Assembly (NCBI RefSeq): GCF_017590215.1
Contig: NZ_JAFFPK010000001.1
Location: forward strand, 1-34,380
Direction of reading: 5' to 3'
Origin: Clostridium sp. CCUG 7971
Lineage (GTDB): Bacteria; Bacillota; Clostridia; Peptostreptococcales; Peptostreptococcaceae
DNA: 34,380 bases
The notes beneath the pieces are model-generated. The model made no database searches. It worked only from the letters and a program-made list of their open reading frames with translations, and was not told the origin of the DNA. Below, piece after piece: positions 6,968 to 15,649 of the stretch. Both the position numbers and the translations under genes were made by a program. How positions within the stretch are numbered: the first letter of the stretch is position 1; the number at the start of each line of letters is the position of its first letter.

Positions 6968-8166
6968 TTATCTTATTATTTTTCTTGTTAATGTACCTAT
7001 ACCTAATCCCATCATAATAATACCTATTATCATTTCAAAATTAGATACCATATAACTAATTTCTGAAGGTTGACCATTGTTAACACCAATACCACCAAAC
7101 ATTCCTACACTTAAGTTTAAAGTTTCATTAAAGTCTCCAATAACTTCAAATAAACTTAAGCTACCTATACTAGATAATGTGTAATGTATATCTTTTGCTT
7201 TATCTATAGTTACACCCGTAAACATATATATAACTGCAAATGTAAATATTATTGCTAATCCTGAAAACAATGCAAATTCAGGTCTTTCACCATATCCACA
7301 TGTAAGCCAAGCTATAGTCGATGTAAATCTAGGAAGTGGTTTCTTAAGTGATTTACGTTCAGTACATTTTGCTAAATAATAATATTCACCAAAATTATTA
7401 TTTAATGTATTTTCCTTAAACTTATCTGCTAGTGTTTCATATGTCATATAAATACCTTCGTATTCTTGTTTTGTTTTCTCTCTTATTGGTATTTTATCAA
7501 AGTATGTTTTTTCATCAAATTTAGTTTTATAATCATCATTAAAATCTAAATTTGTTATATAATAATTAGTCATCTTAAATCCACTCATATCACAATCTTT
7601 TATAGTTATCATATTTAGTTCACTTTTATCTATTATTGTACATTTCATAAATGTTTGTTCAAAAGCAGTGTCTTTTATATTACAATTCTCAAATATACAA
7701 TATGAGATATCACTATTTAAAAATTTTACGTACATTTTACAATTATAAAAACTACATGATAAATTATCTTTCTTATTTAATGATGGAGATTGTTCTGTAT
7801 CTTCTTTTATTAATATACAATTTTCAAAAACTACCCCACCATCAGCAAATGTACAATCTTCAAATGTACATCCTACGAATCTGCAATCTTTAAATTTAAC
7901 ATTTTTAAAATTACAATCCTTAAATTTAGTACAAATCATATCCTCATTGCTAATTTCATGAAAATCAACTTCATCTAGCACACCTTTTTTACCAAACTCC
8001 TGACCATTAAATGTAGTATAACTATACTTTGGACTTGGTCTATATCCTACTAAATCTTCATCTCTATGCTTCACCATGTATTTATATACATTTTCATTAT
8101 TTTTTTTCTTCTTTCTAATTGTTGTCTTGCAACTTCATTTTCTTCTTTAAAATTTATATAACTCAT
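6968..8166 (-). CDS. Pentapeptide-repeat protein with channel-like C-terminus, 5' frameshift
   Basis: The intact frame 6968-8077 gives 369 aa. Residues about 40-180 are pentapeptide repeats of the A(D/N)LxF type with many Cys (CKFKDCNFKNVKFKDC and similar), forming a right-handed beta-helix. The C-terminus has two membrane segments (about 263-287 and 342-366), and the final helix (FEMIIGIIMMGLGIGTLTRKI) resembles the inner helix of two-TM ion channels, although no TVGYG filter is seen. The natural start appears to be the ATG at 8166, which has AAGGAG before it and encodes MSYINFKEENEVARQQ. That frame hits a stop unless one A is added to the A8 run at 8100-8107, after which NNENVYKY joins smoothly to MVKHRDED. 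So the gene is frameshifted, phase-variable or mis-sequenced here. Function unknown. Confidence 0.7.
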
Positions 8167-8205
8167 AATTTACTCCTTTGAAATCTAATTAAACTGCTGT
8201 AAAAC

Positions 8206-8233
8206 AAAACGCACTGATATATCAGTACGTTTT
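8206..8233 (-). terminator. Intrinsic terminator of the NhaC-family gene
   Basis: A hairpin AAAACG-ACTGAT/ATCAGT-CGTTTT with one mismatch and a T-rich flank on both strands. It lies between the end of the NhaC gene and the start of the pentapeptide gene. Confidence 0.65.
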
Positions 8234-8324
8234 ATTTTTATTATTTACTTTTAATTTAAAAATATACTGTCTAGTTATTATAAACTTTGATTGTATATTT
8301 ATTATTTGTTATATAAACTACGTT

Positions 8325-10052
8325 CTACTTTGTAGCTTCTAATTTTTCTTCGTCTACTGTTTTTCCAAATATCTGAACGCCTACATAAATTGCTAATATT
8401 GAAATTGGTAAAACTATATAAATAGGTAAACCAAATCCTGCTGGTATATATCCAAATAAGACTGTTATAGCCGCTACAAATAGTGCATATGGCATTTGTG
8501 TCTTAACATGTTCTATATGATCACATCCAGCCCCCATAGATGATAATATTGTTGTATCTGATATGGGTGAACAATGGTCTCCAAATATAGCACCTGTTAA
8601 AACTGCACTTGTACTTACTATTATAAATGACATTTCTGGGTTTATTGAGTGAGCTAATGGTACTGCTAAAGGCATTAATATCCCCATTGTTCCATATGCT
8701 GTCCCTGTTGAAAATGATATTACAGCTCCAAGTATAAATATAATACTTGGTAATAAGAAGTATGGTAATGAACCAGATAATAGTTCTACTAAATATTTAG
8801 CTGTACCTAATTCTTTTATTACTGAGCTTAATGACCAAGCAAGTATTAATATAACGCCTGTTATTACTAAAGTTTTCATACCATCTACCCAAACATCTAT
8901 CGCTTCACTAACTGTAAATATTTTTTTACTTACCGCCATAACTATAGCAACTATTCCTGCAAATAATGCTGATTGGAATAAAGCTATTGATGCATCAGAT
9001 GCACTAAAAGCTTCTCTTATTGACTCAAATGAAAATGGTGATAATTTAAGGAATTCTATTAAAGTAGCATCATCTGAAGCCATTATAGATGAATATCCAC
9101 TATAGTAAAATGCTATTAATGCAGTTACTATTAAAGTACCTATTGGTATTATTGCATTCCATATACTTAATTTAACACCTTCTTTTGGTTCTAAATCTGA
9201 GTGCTCATCTTTAGTAGTTGCAACTTCTAGGTTGGTTAAACCACTTCTTCTAGCCTTTAATTCCGCCTTTCTCATTGGACCAAAATCTTTCATTAATAAT
9301 GTTGTCACTACTATAAATGCTAATATTAATATATTGTAGAATCTATATGGTATAGTATTTAAAAATACTCCAAAAGCATCTGTCTCTACTCCTATACCTA
9401 CAAATGCATCATTTATAAGTCCAACTTCAAGTCCTATCCATGTTGATATTATAGCAAGACCTGCTATTGGCGCTGCTGTAGCATCTATTATGAAAGCTAA
9501 TCTTTCTCTAGATATTTTCATTTTATCAGCTACTGGTCTCATCATCGGACCTATTATTAATGAATTTGCATAGTCATCAAAGAATACTAAAAGTCCTGAA
9601 AACCATGTTATCATTTGTGTTCCTTTTGGAGTTTTTGCTCTTTTAGCAAGAGCTTCAGCTATAGCTTTAGCTCCACCCATCTTAGCTACAAGGTTTATTA
9701 CTCCACCAATTGCTAAAACTTGAAGTATTATACCTGCATTCCATGGATCTGCTAATGAACTCAATGCTCTGTTTACTACATCTAAAAATGATAATATTAA
9801 CGCATTGAGCATATTAGTGTTTGATAAACTAATTATGAAACTTCCTGACATAATACCTATAAATAGAGAAACTACTACGTTTTTAGTTATAAATGCAAGT
9901 ATTATTGCTACTATTGGCGGTATTAAAGTAAATACTCCAAATTTTTGTGAATTAATTGATGCAATATCAGCCTCAGCTGCAAAAACTAATGGTGATGATA
10001 GTAAGAATACTATCATTGTTAAAAATATAATCCTTAAATTTCTACTGTTCAT
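8325..10052 (-). CDS. NhaC-superfamily transporter, predicted lysine transporter
   Basis: A 575-aa polytopic membrane protein of the NhaC Na+/H+ antiporter superfamily. It begins with a signal-like hydrophobic segment ending SPLVFAAEA, then about a dozen helices with family motifs such as GGVINLVAKMGGA, WFSGLLVFFDDYANSL, the helix-break region GTAYGTMGILMPLAVPLA and FGDHCSPISDTT. By superfamily alone it would be called a Na+/H+ antiporter. The leader, however, is a lysine riboswitch, and lysine riboswitches are known to control NhaC-superfamily genes in Firmicutes that were interpreted as lysine transporters. I therefore favour sodium-coupled lysine transport. The gene stands alone between its promoter/riboswitch and the terminator at 8206. 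The ATG is preceded by AAGGGGGAA. Confidence 0.88.
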   Translation of the reverse strand: MNSRNLRIIFLTMIVFLLSSPLVFAAEADIASINSQKFGVFTLIPPIVAIILAFITKNVVVSLFIGIMSGSFIISLSNTNMLNALILSFLDVVNRALSSLADPWNAGIILQVLAIGGVINLVAKMGGAKAIAEALAKRAKTPKGTQMITWFSGLLVFFDDYANSLIIGPMMRPVADKMKISRERLAFIIDATAAPIAGLAIISTWIGLEVGLINDAFVGIGVETDAFGVFLNTIPYRFYNILILAFIVVTTLLMKDFGPMRKAELKARRSGLTNLEVATTKDEHSDLEPKEGVKLSIWNAIIPIGTLIVTALIAFYYSGYSSIMASDDATLIEFLKLSPFSFESIREAFSASDASIALFQSALFAGIVAIVMAVSKKIFTVSEAIDVWVDGMKTLVITGVILILAWSLSSVIKELGTAKYLVELLSGSLPYFLLPSIIFILGAVISFSTGTAYGTMGILMPLAVPLAHSINPEMSFIIVSTSAVLTGAIFGDHCSPISDTTILSSMGAGCDHIEHVKTQMPYALFVAAITVLFGYIPAGFGLPIYIVLPISILAIYVGVQIFGKTVDEEKLEATK

Positions 10053-10094
10053 AAAAATTCCCCCTTATTTATTTTTGTGAATAGGTTTAGGGTA

Positions 10095-10125
10095 TAAAAA
10101 AAGCCTTGAGTTTACACTCAAGGCT
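10095..10125 (-). terminator. Riboswitch-controlled terminator in the lysine leader
   Basis: Minus strand: AGCCTTGAG, six-base loop, CTCAAGGCT, then T7. It lies between the aptamer and the NhaC start codon, so it is the expression platform. Lysine binding is expected to favour this hairpin and stop transcription. Confidence 0.9.
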
Positions 10126-10171
10126 ATAAAATTATGTACACAAATAAAACTATACTATAATAATTCCTTAA

Positions 10172-10345
10172 ATGTAGCTCACCACAAAACAAGTTTGTGA
10201 CAGTGATGCATATATTTTATGCATCCCCAGACATATAACCTTAAAGCATCAGTTATATACTTCGGCGATAATTCCTTTCCTAATAAGTCTTTGTGCTTAC
10301 CTCATTATTAGTACTGATAAGTATCGCGCCTCTACCCTTTATGTT
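10172..10345 (-). promoter_or_regulatory. Lysine riboswitch (L box) aptamer
   Basis: On the minus strand the conserved L-box blocks appear in order and at normal spacing: AGAGGCGCGATACTTATCAGTA, then AGGAAAGG, then ATCGCCGAAGTATATAAC, then GTCTGGGGATGCATAAA, then a CACTGTCA segment and finally a GTGAGCTAC closing strand. P1 pairs the opening GGGTAGAGG region with the closing GAGCTAC region. It senses free lysine and, with the terminator at 10095, should switch off the downstream transporter when lysine is plentiful. Confidence 0.93.
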
Positions 10346-10368
10346 TATTCACTTTTAAATTTAAGTAG

Positions 10369-10397
10369 AGTATACATGATACTTTTATAAGTTGCAA
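10369..10397 (-). promoter_or_regulatory. Promoter of the lysine-riboswitch transcript
   Basis: Minus strand: TTGCAA (-35), 17 bases, TATACT (-10). Transcription would start about 20 bases before the first conserved riboswitch block. Confidence 0.75.
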
Positions 10398-10708
10398 GAT
10401 AATTTTGAATCTTTTTTATTTTAATTTACATTTATTAAATTTTATGATAATATTTATAAATACTTCTTGAAAAATTTGAAGATTTTTTATTTTTCATAAT
10501 ATTTAATATCAAAATATAAAATTATTAAAAGAATTTTATTAAATTTATATTATAAATGTATAAAAAATGATATTTTAAATTTATATAAATTTATTAGATT
10601 TTTAAGTTCTATCAAGATAAATTTAAATTTTATTTTAATCTTTTTTATTTTACATTCATGTAAATTTAATTAATTAAGTATTTTTTATTTTTCCTTTATT
10701 TTTATAAC
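10398..10708. other. Gene-free AT-rich spacer between riboswitch promoter and aspD region
   Basis: About 310 bases of A/T-rich sequence without a convincing ORF, RNA motif or long repeat. It separates the divergent NhaC and aspartate decarboxylase transcription units. Confidence 0.5.
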
Positions 10709-10728
10709 AGCGTTTTTTGTCAAACGCT
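10709..10728. promoter_or_regulatory. Palindrome upstream of aspD, operator candidate
   Basis: AGCGTTT and AAACGCT are perfect inverted 7-bp arms around TTTGTC, ending 11 bases before the -35 of the aspD promoter. On the plus strand it is followed by TTATTTTTTT and could be read as a terminator, but no gene points into it from upstream. A regulator-binding site is therefore more likely. Confidence 0.4.
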
Positions 10729-10739
10729 TTATTTTTTTA

Positions 10740-10769
10740 TTTACTTTTTAATATTAACTATATTATAAT
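10740..10769 (+). promoter_or_regulatory. Promoter of the aspartate 4-decarboxylase gene
   Basis: TTTACT (-35), 18 bases, TATAAT (-10), about 45 bases before the ATG. Confidence 0.55.
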
Positions 10770-10816
10770 CAAGTATGTTAGATTTTAATTATTGGTTATT
10801 GAGGAGAGTTTTTAGT

Positions 10817-12469
10817 ATGAAAAAATATACTTACGAAGAAGTAAAAATGATGTATGGAAAAATTAGTCCCTTTGAATTTAAGGATAAATTAATAGATTTA
10901 GCAAAATACAATGCTGAAATAAAAAATATAGCTATGCTTGATGCAGGCAGAGGAAATCCAAATTGGACTGCTGCAACTCCAAGAGAAGCATTCTTTACAT
11001 TTGGACAATTTGCAGTTAATGAAACCCGCTTAAATTGGGATTTAGGTGACTTAGCTGGGATGCCTCAAAGAGAAGGTATTTGTAAACGATTTTATAAATA
11101 TATAGAAGATAATAGTAATATGCCAGGTATAAACCTTTTAAGAGCCATAGTTGATTATTGTATAAATGAATTAAATTTTGATGGAGATAATTTTATTTAT
11201 GAATTAGCTGATGCTATAATTGGAGACAATTATCCAGTACCTGATAGAATGCTACCTCATATAGAAAAAATAGTTCATAATTATTTAGTACAAGAGATGA
11301 AGTATGATATAAATTTAGGTGGAAATTTAGAAATATTTGCTGTTGAAGGCGCTACTGCAGCTATGTGTTACATTTTTGATTCTTTAATGGCTAATGAGCT
11401 TTTAAGAAAAGGCGATAAAATAGCTATCATGACACCTATTTTCACTCCTTATCTTGAAATACCTCATCTTCCTAAATATGAATTCAATGTTATAAACATA
11501 AATGCAGATGAAGTTGACTATTTTGGAAATCATACTTGGCAATACTCAAAAAAAGAGTTAGAAAAGCTTAAAGATACATCTATTAAGGCTTTATTTGTTG
11601 TTAACCCTAACAATCCAGCTTCTATAGCTATAAGTGATGACTCTGCTAATAATTTAGTAGATGTAGTTAAAAATTTTAATAAAGATTTAATGATTATTTC
11701 TGATGACGTTTATGGAACTTTTGTTAATGACTTTACTTCATTAATGGCTAAACTTCCTTATAATACAATTGGTGTATACTCTTACTCTAAATACTTTGGT
11801 GTTACTGGTTGGAGATTAGGTACAATGGCACTTCATGAAAATAATGTATTTGATAAAAGAATTAATGATTTAGACGATAATTTAAAGAAATCTTTAGATA
11901 AACGTTATGGAGATATGAGACTTAATCCATCAACTATTTCTTTTATGGATAGAATAGTTGCTGATAGTAGGCTTGTTGCACTTAACCACACTGCTGGACT
12001 TTCTACTCCACAACAAGTTCAAATGGCATTTTTCTCTGCTTTCGCTTTAATCGATATTGAAAATGATTATAAAGCACTTAACATCAGTATTTGTAGAAAA
12101 CGTCAAGAATTATTATACAACGCTTTACAAATACCTTTAAATGAGGATAAAAACAACGCTTATTATTATACTCAATTTGATATAGAACAATGGGCTAGGG
12201 TTAGTTATGGAGAAGATTTTGTAAATTATATTAAATCTAATTACGATCCAGTAGATATTTTATATAAATTAGCAAATGATTACTCTGTTGTTTTACTTAG
12301 TGGAGGTGGGTTCGCTGGACCAAATTGGTCTATAAGAGTTTCTCTGGCAAACCTTCATGATGAAGATTATCCTAAAATAGGCAAATCTATAAAGAGAATA
12401 TTAAATGAATATTTAAAAGCTTGGAAAAATTCAAGTTCTAATAATTGTGTATTACTAAAAAATAGCTAA
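10817..12469 (+). CDS. aspD: Aspartate 4-decarboxylase (bifunctional aspartate aminotransferase)
   Basis: A 550-aa PLP enzyme of fold type I, longer than ordinary aspartate aminotransferases and of the usual length for aspartate 4-decarboxylase, which converts L-aspartate to L-alanine and CO2 and has side transaminase activity. Visible features are the N-terminal extension with MLDAGRGNPNW, the substrate/cofactor stretch VVNPNNPASIAIS, the PLP Asp/Tyr motif ISDDVYGTF, and the Schiff-base lysine near residue 325 in YSYSKYFGVTGWRLG. The C-terminal Arg motif is GPNWSIRVSLANL. I chose the ATG at 10817, which has GAGGAG 10 bases upstream; an earlier ATG at 10775 has no such site. The aspartate:alanine antiporter often linked to this enzyme is not adjacent. 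It is monocistronic, with a terminator overlapping the stop. Confidence 0.9.
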   Translation: MKKYTYEEVKMMYGKISPFEFKDKLIDLAKYNAEIKNIAMLDAGRGNPNWTAATPREAFFTFGQFAVNETRLNWDLGDLAGMPQREGICKRFYKYIEDNSNMPGINLLRAIVDYCINELNFDGDNFIYELADAIIGDNYPVPDRMLPHIEKIVHNYLVQEMKYDINLGGNLEIFAVEGATAAMCYIFDSLMANELLRKGDKIAIMTPIFTPYLEIPHLPKYEFNVININADEVDYFGNHTWQYSKKELEKLKDTSIKALFVVNPNNPASIAISDDSANNLVDVVKNFNKDLMIISDDVYGTFVNDFTSLMAKLPYNTIGVYSYSKYFGVTGWRLGTMALHENNVFDKRINDLDDNLKKSLDKRYGDMRLNPSTISFMDRIVADSRLVALNHTAGLSTPQQVQMAFFSAFALIDIENDYKALNISICRKRQELLYNALQIPLNEDKNNAYYYTQFDIEQWARVSYGEDFVNYIKSNYDPVDILYKLANDYSVVLLSGGGFAGPNWSIRVSLANLHDEDYPKIGKSIKRILNEYLKAWKNSSSNNCVLLKNS

Positions 12470-12494
12470 GGTATTATAACCTTAGCTATTTTTT
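12459..12494. terminator. Intrinsic terminator after aspD
   Basis: AAATAGCTAAGGT and ACCTTAGCTATTT form a perfect 13-bp stem with a six-base loop and T6 after it. The left arm includes the aspD stop codon. Confidence 0.88.
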
Positions 12495-12500
12495 ATAATC

Positions 12501-12592
12501 CCAACCGCTAAACTTAAGTAACGGACGTAGTCGTTTGAGCAACATGTTGGCGAATTACTTGAGCGATATGATAGAAGCGAATTTTTTATATT
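12501..12592. repeat. Structured intergenic repeat element
   Basis: A stretch clearly richer in G and C than its surroundings, between the aspD terminator and the end of asnB. It contains an inverted pair CTTAAGTAA (12513-12521)/TTACTTGAG (12555-12563), an inner CAACATGTTG palindrome and a related GTTTGAGC/ACTTGAGC pair. Its first 18 bases (CCAACCGCTAAACTTAAG) recur with two changes at 19703-19720, also just after a terminator. It encodes no gene with a start and ribosome site. I read it as a copy of a short interspersed repeat; copy number elsewhere cannot be seen. Confidence 0.5.
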
Positions 12593-12603
12593 AATTTAAT
12601 TTT

Positions 12604-14442
12604 TTAGAAATTTATATTTTGTTTCTCTATATGAATTTGATGCCACAAGCAAAATGCAAATATTGTCCAAATTTTTCTTGAGTTATCTTCTTTATTTTTA
12701 ATATGATTATCTAAAAGCCCTAATGCATAATTTTTATTTATAAAATTATTAACATCAGCTTCATTTATAGTCTTTCTAACAACATCTCCTAAATCTTCTT
12801 TAAGCCATACTCTTATTGGCGTTGGAAAACCTAGCTTTTTCTTTTGTACCATATGCTTAGGTACTATATCTTTAAACGCTTCTCTAAGTAACACTTTCGT
12901 ATTATCTTTACTAATTTTTTGATGTAACTTTAAATGTTTAGATGTTTCTAATACTTCTTTATCTAAAAATGGAACTCTAAGTTCTATAGATTGAGACATA
13001 GACATTTTATCAGCTTTTTGCAAAATATCGCCTTGAAGCCATGTGTTTATATCTATGTACTGCATTGTTGTGACATAATCATAATTTTTCTTATTAGCTT
13101 CATTATATATTGAAGCTAATATATTTTGATATTTATGTTCTTCATTATAATTTTTTAAAATTAATTTTACTTCATCATTATCAAATATTTTAGCATTTCC
13201 TATATATCTACTATTTAAAGGAGTACTAGCTCTATGTAAGTAACTTTTACCTTTAATATTAGGCATACTCTCTGAAACTTTATTTATAAACTTCTTTACA
13301 CTCTCTGGCATACTTTGTATATTTTTTACGCTATTGTACTCTTTATATATATTATACCCTCCAAATAGTTCATCTGCGCCTTCTCCTGATAGTACTACAG
13401 TAACATGTTTTTTAGCTTCTTTAGATAAAAAATATATCCCCACTTCAGATGGATCTGCAACAGGATCATCTAAATAATAAAATACTTTAGGAAGTGCTTT
13501 TATATATTCTTCTTGGCTTACATTAATTGCTATATTCTCTATCCCTAAAGCATCTGCCGTTTTTTTAGCAACTTCTAATTCGTCATATCCTTGTACTCCA
13601 AACCCTATTGAAAATGATTTTATGTTAGGATTTATACTAGATGCTACAGATGCCACTATAGCTGAGTCTATTCCTCCAGATAAAAACGTCCCTACTTCAA
13701 CATTCGCCACCATATGTTTTGTTATAGAATCTACAATAACATCTTGTACATCTTTAGATGTAACATCTTTATCTCCAATTAACTCTACATCATAGTATTT
13801 ATTTAAAACTAATTTGTTATCTTTTATTGTAAATGAATAACCTGGAGGTATTAATTTTATATTTTTTATCATAGTTTCAATTGGTGGGGCAAACTGAAAT
13901 GATAAATAGTTTTGTAAACTTTTTTCATTTATTTTTAATTTAGGTAAAATATTAATTATAGCCTTATATTCTGATGAAAATGCAACTAAATCATCATTTT
14001 CTATATAGTAAATAGGTTTTATCCCAAAATGATCCCTTGCTCCAAATATTGTATCATTTTTTTCATCATAAATTATGAATGTAAACATTCCTCTTAAGTC
14101 ATTTACACATTTATTACCATTATCTATATATTTAGTTAATAAAACCTCTGTATCACACTCTGTTTTAAACTTATGTCCTTTTTCCATCAAGCTTTCTTTT
14201 AATTCCTCATGATTATAAATTTCACCATTAAAAACTATAACCTTATTTTCCTTTTTTAAAGGTTGATTTCCATTTTCAACATCTATTATACTTAATCTCT
14301 TAAATACAAACTCTACCTTATCATTTTTATATAGTCCTGTATAATTTGGACCTCTATGATGTATATTTTCTGCTAAGTTCTCTATATCTATTTTAATATT
14401 TTTATCTTTTTTCTTATAATATATTGATACATATCCACACAT
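12604..14442 (-). CDS. asnB: Asparagine synthase (glutamine-hydrolysing)
   Basis: A 612-aa enzyme that makes asparagine from aspartate, glutamine and ATP. It begins MCGYVSIY, so Cys2 is the N-terminal nucleophile of the class II glutaminase domain. Further glutaminase motifs are HHRGPN, RLSIID, FNGEIYNH and CDTEVLL. The synthetase domain carries the PP-loop SGGIDSA at about residue 257, LSGEGADELFGGY and the C-terminal SIELRVPFLDKEV and KLGFPTPIR segments. The length and full motif set indicate a complete gene. AGGAGGAAATAAATTAT precedes the ATG. It stands alone, convergent with aspD, which consumes the same substrate. No T-box or other amino-acid sensor is evident in the leader. Confidence 0.95.
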   Translation of the reverse strand: MCGYVSIYYKKKDKNIKIDIENLAENIHHRGPNYTGLYKNDKVEFVFKRLSIIDVENGNQPLKKENKVIVFNGEIYNHEELKESLMEKGHKFKTECDTEVLLTKYIDNGNKCVNDLRGMFTFIIYDEKNDTIFGARDHFGIKPIYYIENDDLVAFSSEYKAIINILPKLKINEKSLQNYLSFQFAPPIETMIKNIKLIPPGYSFTIKDNKLVLNKYYDVELIGDKDVTSKDVQDVIVDSITKHMVANVEVGTFLSGGIDSAIVASVASSINPNIKSFSIGFGVQGYDELEVAKKTADALGIENIAINVSQEEYIKALPKVFYYLDDPVADPSEVGIYFLSKEAKKHVTVVLSGEGADELFGGYNIYKEYNSVKNIQSMPESVKKFINKVSESMPNIKGKSYLHRASTPLNSRYIGNAKIFDNDEVKLILKNYNEEHKYQNILASIYNEANKKNYDYVTTMQYIDINTWLQGDILQKADKMSMSQSIELRVPFLDKEVLETSKHLKLHQKISKDNTKVLLREAFKDIVPKHMVQKKKLGFPTPIRVWLKEDLGDVVRKTINEADVNNFINKNYALGLLDNHIKNKEDNSRKIWTIFAFCLWHQIHIEKQNINF

Positions 14443-14801
14443 ATATAATTTATTTCCTCCTGACAGCTATGTATCTCTTATTTTTGACATAATAATAAAC
14501 TTTATACATAATCCTTACTTAAACTATATACAAAGTTTAATTCTTATTACTATTTAAATTATTGTAGCTTTACTATATCCTCTAAGTGCATGATTAAGGC
14601 CTTTCCTGGACAACTATCTATACTCTTCCTAAATTTTTACAGTTATCAAGTTTATTATGAAATTATTTGTTGTATAAATCTTTTTCTTCTATAGAAGAAT
14701 ACTATTAATTTACTTCTCTTATTGTAATTAATAATTATATGCTATTTATTACCAATCTATTTTGTATAGTTTATAAGCATACTATATACTGAGGTGATCT
14801 T
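14443..14801. other. Divergent intergenic region between asnB and sodA
   Basis: About 360 bases holding the two divergent leaders. A possible asnB promoter on the minus strand is TTGTAT, 17 bases, TATGTA, roughly 85 bases before the ATG. A less AT-rich patch at about 14578-14620 (CTCTAAGTGCATGATTAAGGCC) could be a structured leader or a gene remnant, but I recognise no known riboswitch or T-box motif in it. Confidence 0.4.
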
Positions 14802-15494
14802 ATGAAAAAAAAATTATTAGCTTTATTTTTAGCAAGTTTATTCATATGTTCAAATTTTTTAAATGCTTTTGCTAATATACCTGATTATACCCCTTTTAAG
14901 CCTAAAGCGTTAAATTATGCATATGACGCATTTGAGCCATACATAAATAAAGAAACTATGGTTCTTCACCACGATAAACATTATATAACTTACTTAGAAA
15001 AACTTAATAGCATAATTAAAACTCATCCAGAACTTTATAATGCTAGTATTTACGAATTACTATCATGCTTAGATTGCTTACCAAGTGATGTAGCTCAAGA
15101 TATAAAAAATAATGGCGGTGGAGTTTATAATCACGAGTTTTTCTTCGATATAATGACTTCTAAAAAGACTTCTCCTTCAAAAAATCTTAACGATGCTATA
15201 ATAAGAGATTTTGGGTCTTTTGATGACTTTAAAGAACAATTTAAAAAATCTGCACTTAACGTTTTTGGATCAGGTTGGACATGGTTAGTATCTAATAAAG
15301 AAGGTAAGTTATCTATAGTTAATACTTCAAATCAAGATACTCCTATATCAGTAAATCTTAAACCTATAATTGGAATCGATGTTTGGGAACATGCCTACTA
15401 TTTATCTTACAAAAATAATAGATCTAACTATATAGATAATTGGTTTAACCTTGTTAATTGGGACAAAGCATTAGAAAACTATAATAGTAAATAA
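14802..15494 (+). CDS. sodA: Superoxide dismutase (Mn-type), exported
   Basis: A 230-aa Fe/Mn-family superoxide dismutase with an unusual N-terminal signal peptide: MKKKLLALFLASLF, a hydrophobic core and an AFA cleavage site after residue 24. The mature enzyme has all four metal ligands: H56 (LHHDKHYITYL), H111 (GGGVYNHEFFF), D193 and H197 (GIDVWEHAYYL). Gln178 in the NTSNQDTPI segment is the position used by Mn enzymes for the outer-sphere glutamine, so manganese is the likelier metal. Secretion suggests it protects the cell surface or spore; coat-associated SOD is known in relatives, but that role here is inference. GAGGTGAT lies 4 bases from the ATG. Monocistronic. Confidence 0.92.
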   Translation: MKKKLLALFLASLFICSNFLNAFANIPDYTPFKPKALNYAYDAFEPYINKETMVLHHDKHYITYLEKLNSIIKTHPELYNASIYELLSCLDCLPSDVAQDIKNNGGGVYNHEFFFDIMTSKKTSPSKNLNDAIIRDFGSFDDFKEQFKKSALNVFGSGWTWLVSNKEGKLSIVNTSNQDTPISVNLKPIIGIDVWEHAYYLSYKNNRSNYIDNWFNLVNWDKALENYNSK

Positions 15495-15564
15495 ATTTTC
15501 AAATTTAAGTTTAGTGGCTATGGGTATATTTGTAATATTATATACCATTATTTGTTAAAGTTTT

Positions 15565-15593
15565 TTGAAAAAATCTAATATTTGCTATATAAT
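15565..15593 (+). promoter_or_regulatory. Promoter of the DUF457/YdjM-like gene
   Basis: TTGAAA (-35), exactly 17 bases, TATAAT (-10), about 55 bases upstream of the ATG at 15650. Confidence 0.7.
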
Positions 15594-15649
15594 TTAAAGA
15601 ATCTAGTATTATAGTATCGACATTACATTTAAGCATCATGGGAGGAATT

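Noticed and set aside
10709-10738. Terminator reading of the aspD-upstream hairpin
   Set aside because: T-rich flank is present, but no transcription unit enters from upstream on that strand.
14578-14640. Possible riboswitch or T-box in the asnB leader
   Set aside because: No conserved T-box or known aptamer motif could be found; only a modest rise in GC.
14770-14801. Sigma-K-type -10 (CATACTATA) in front of the exported SOD
   Set aside because: It lies too close to the ribosome site and has no AC -35 at the right distance, despite the attraction of a spore-coat role.
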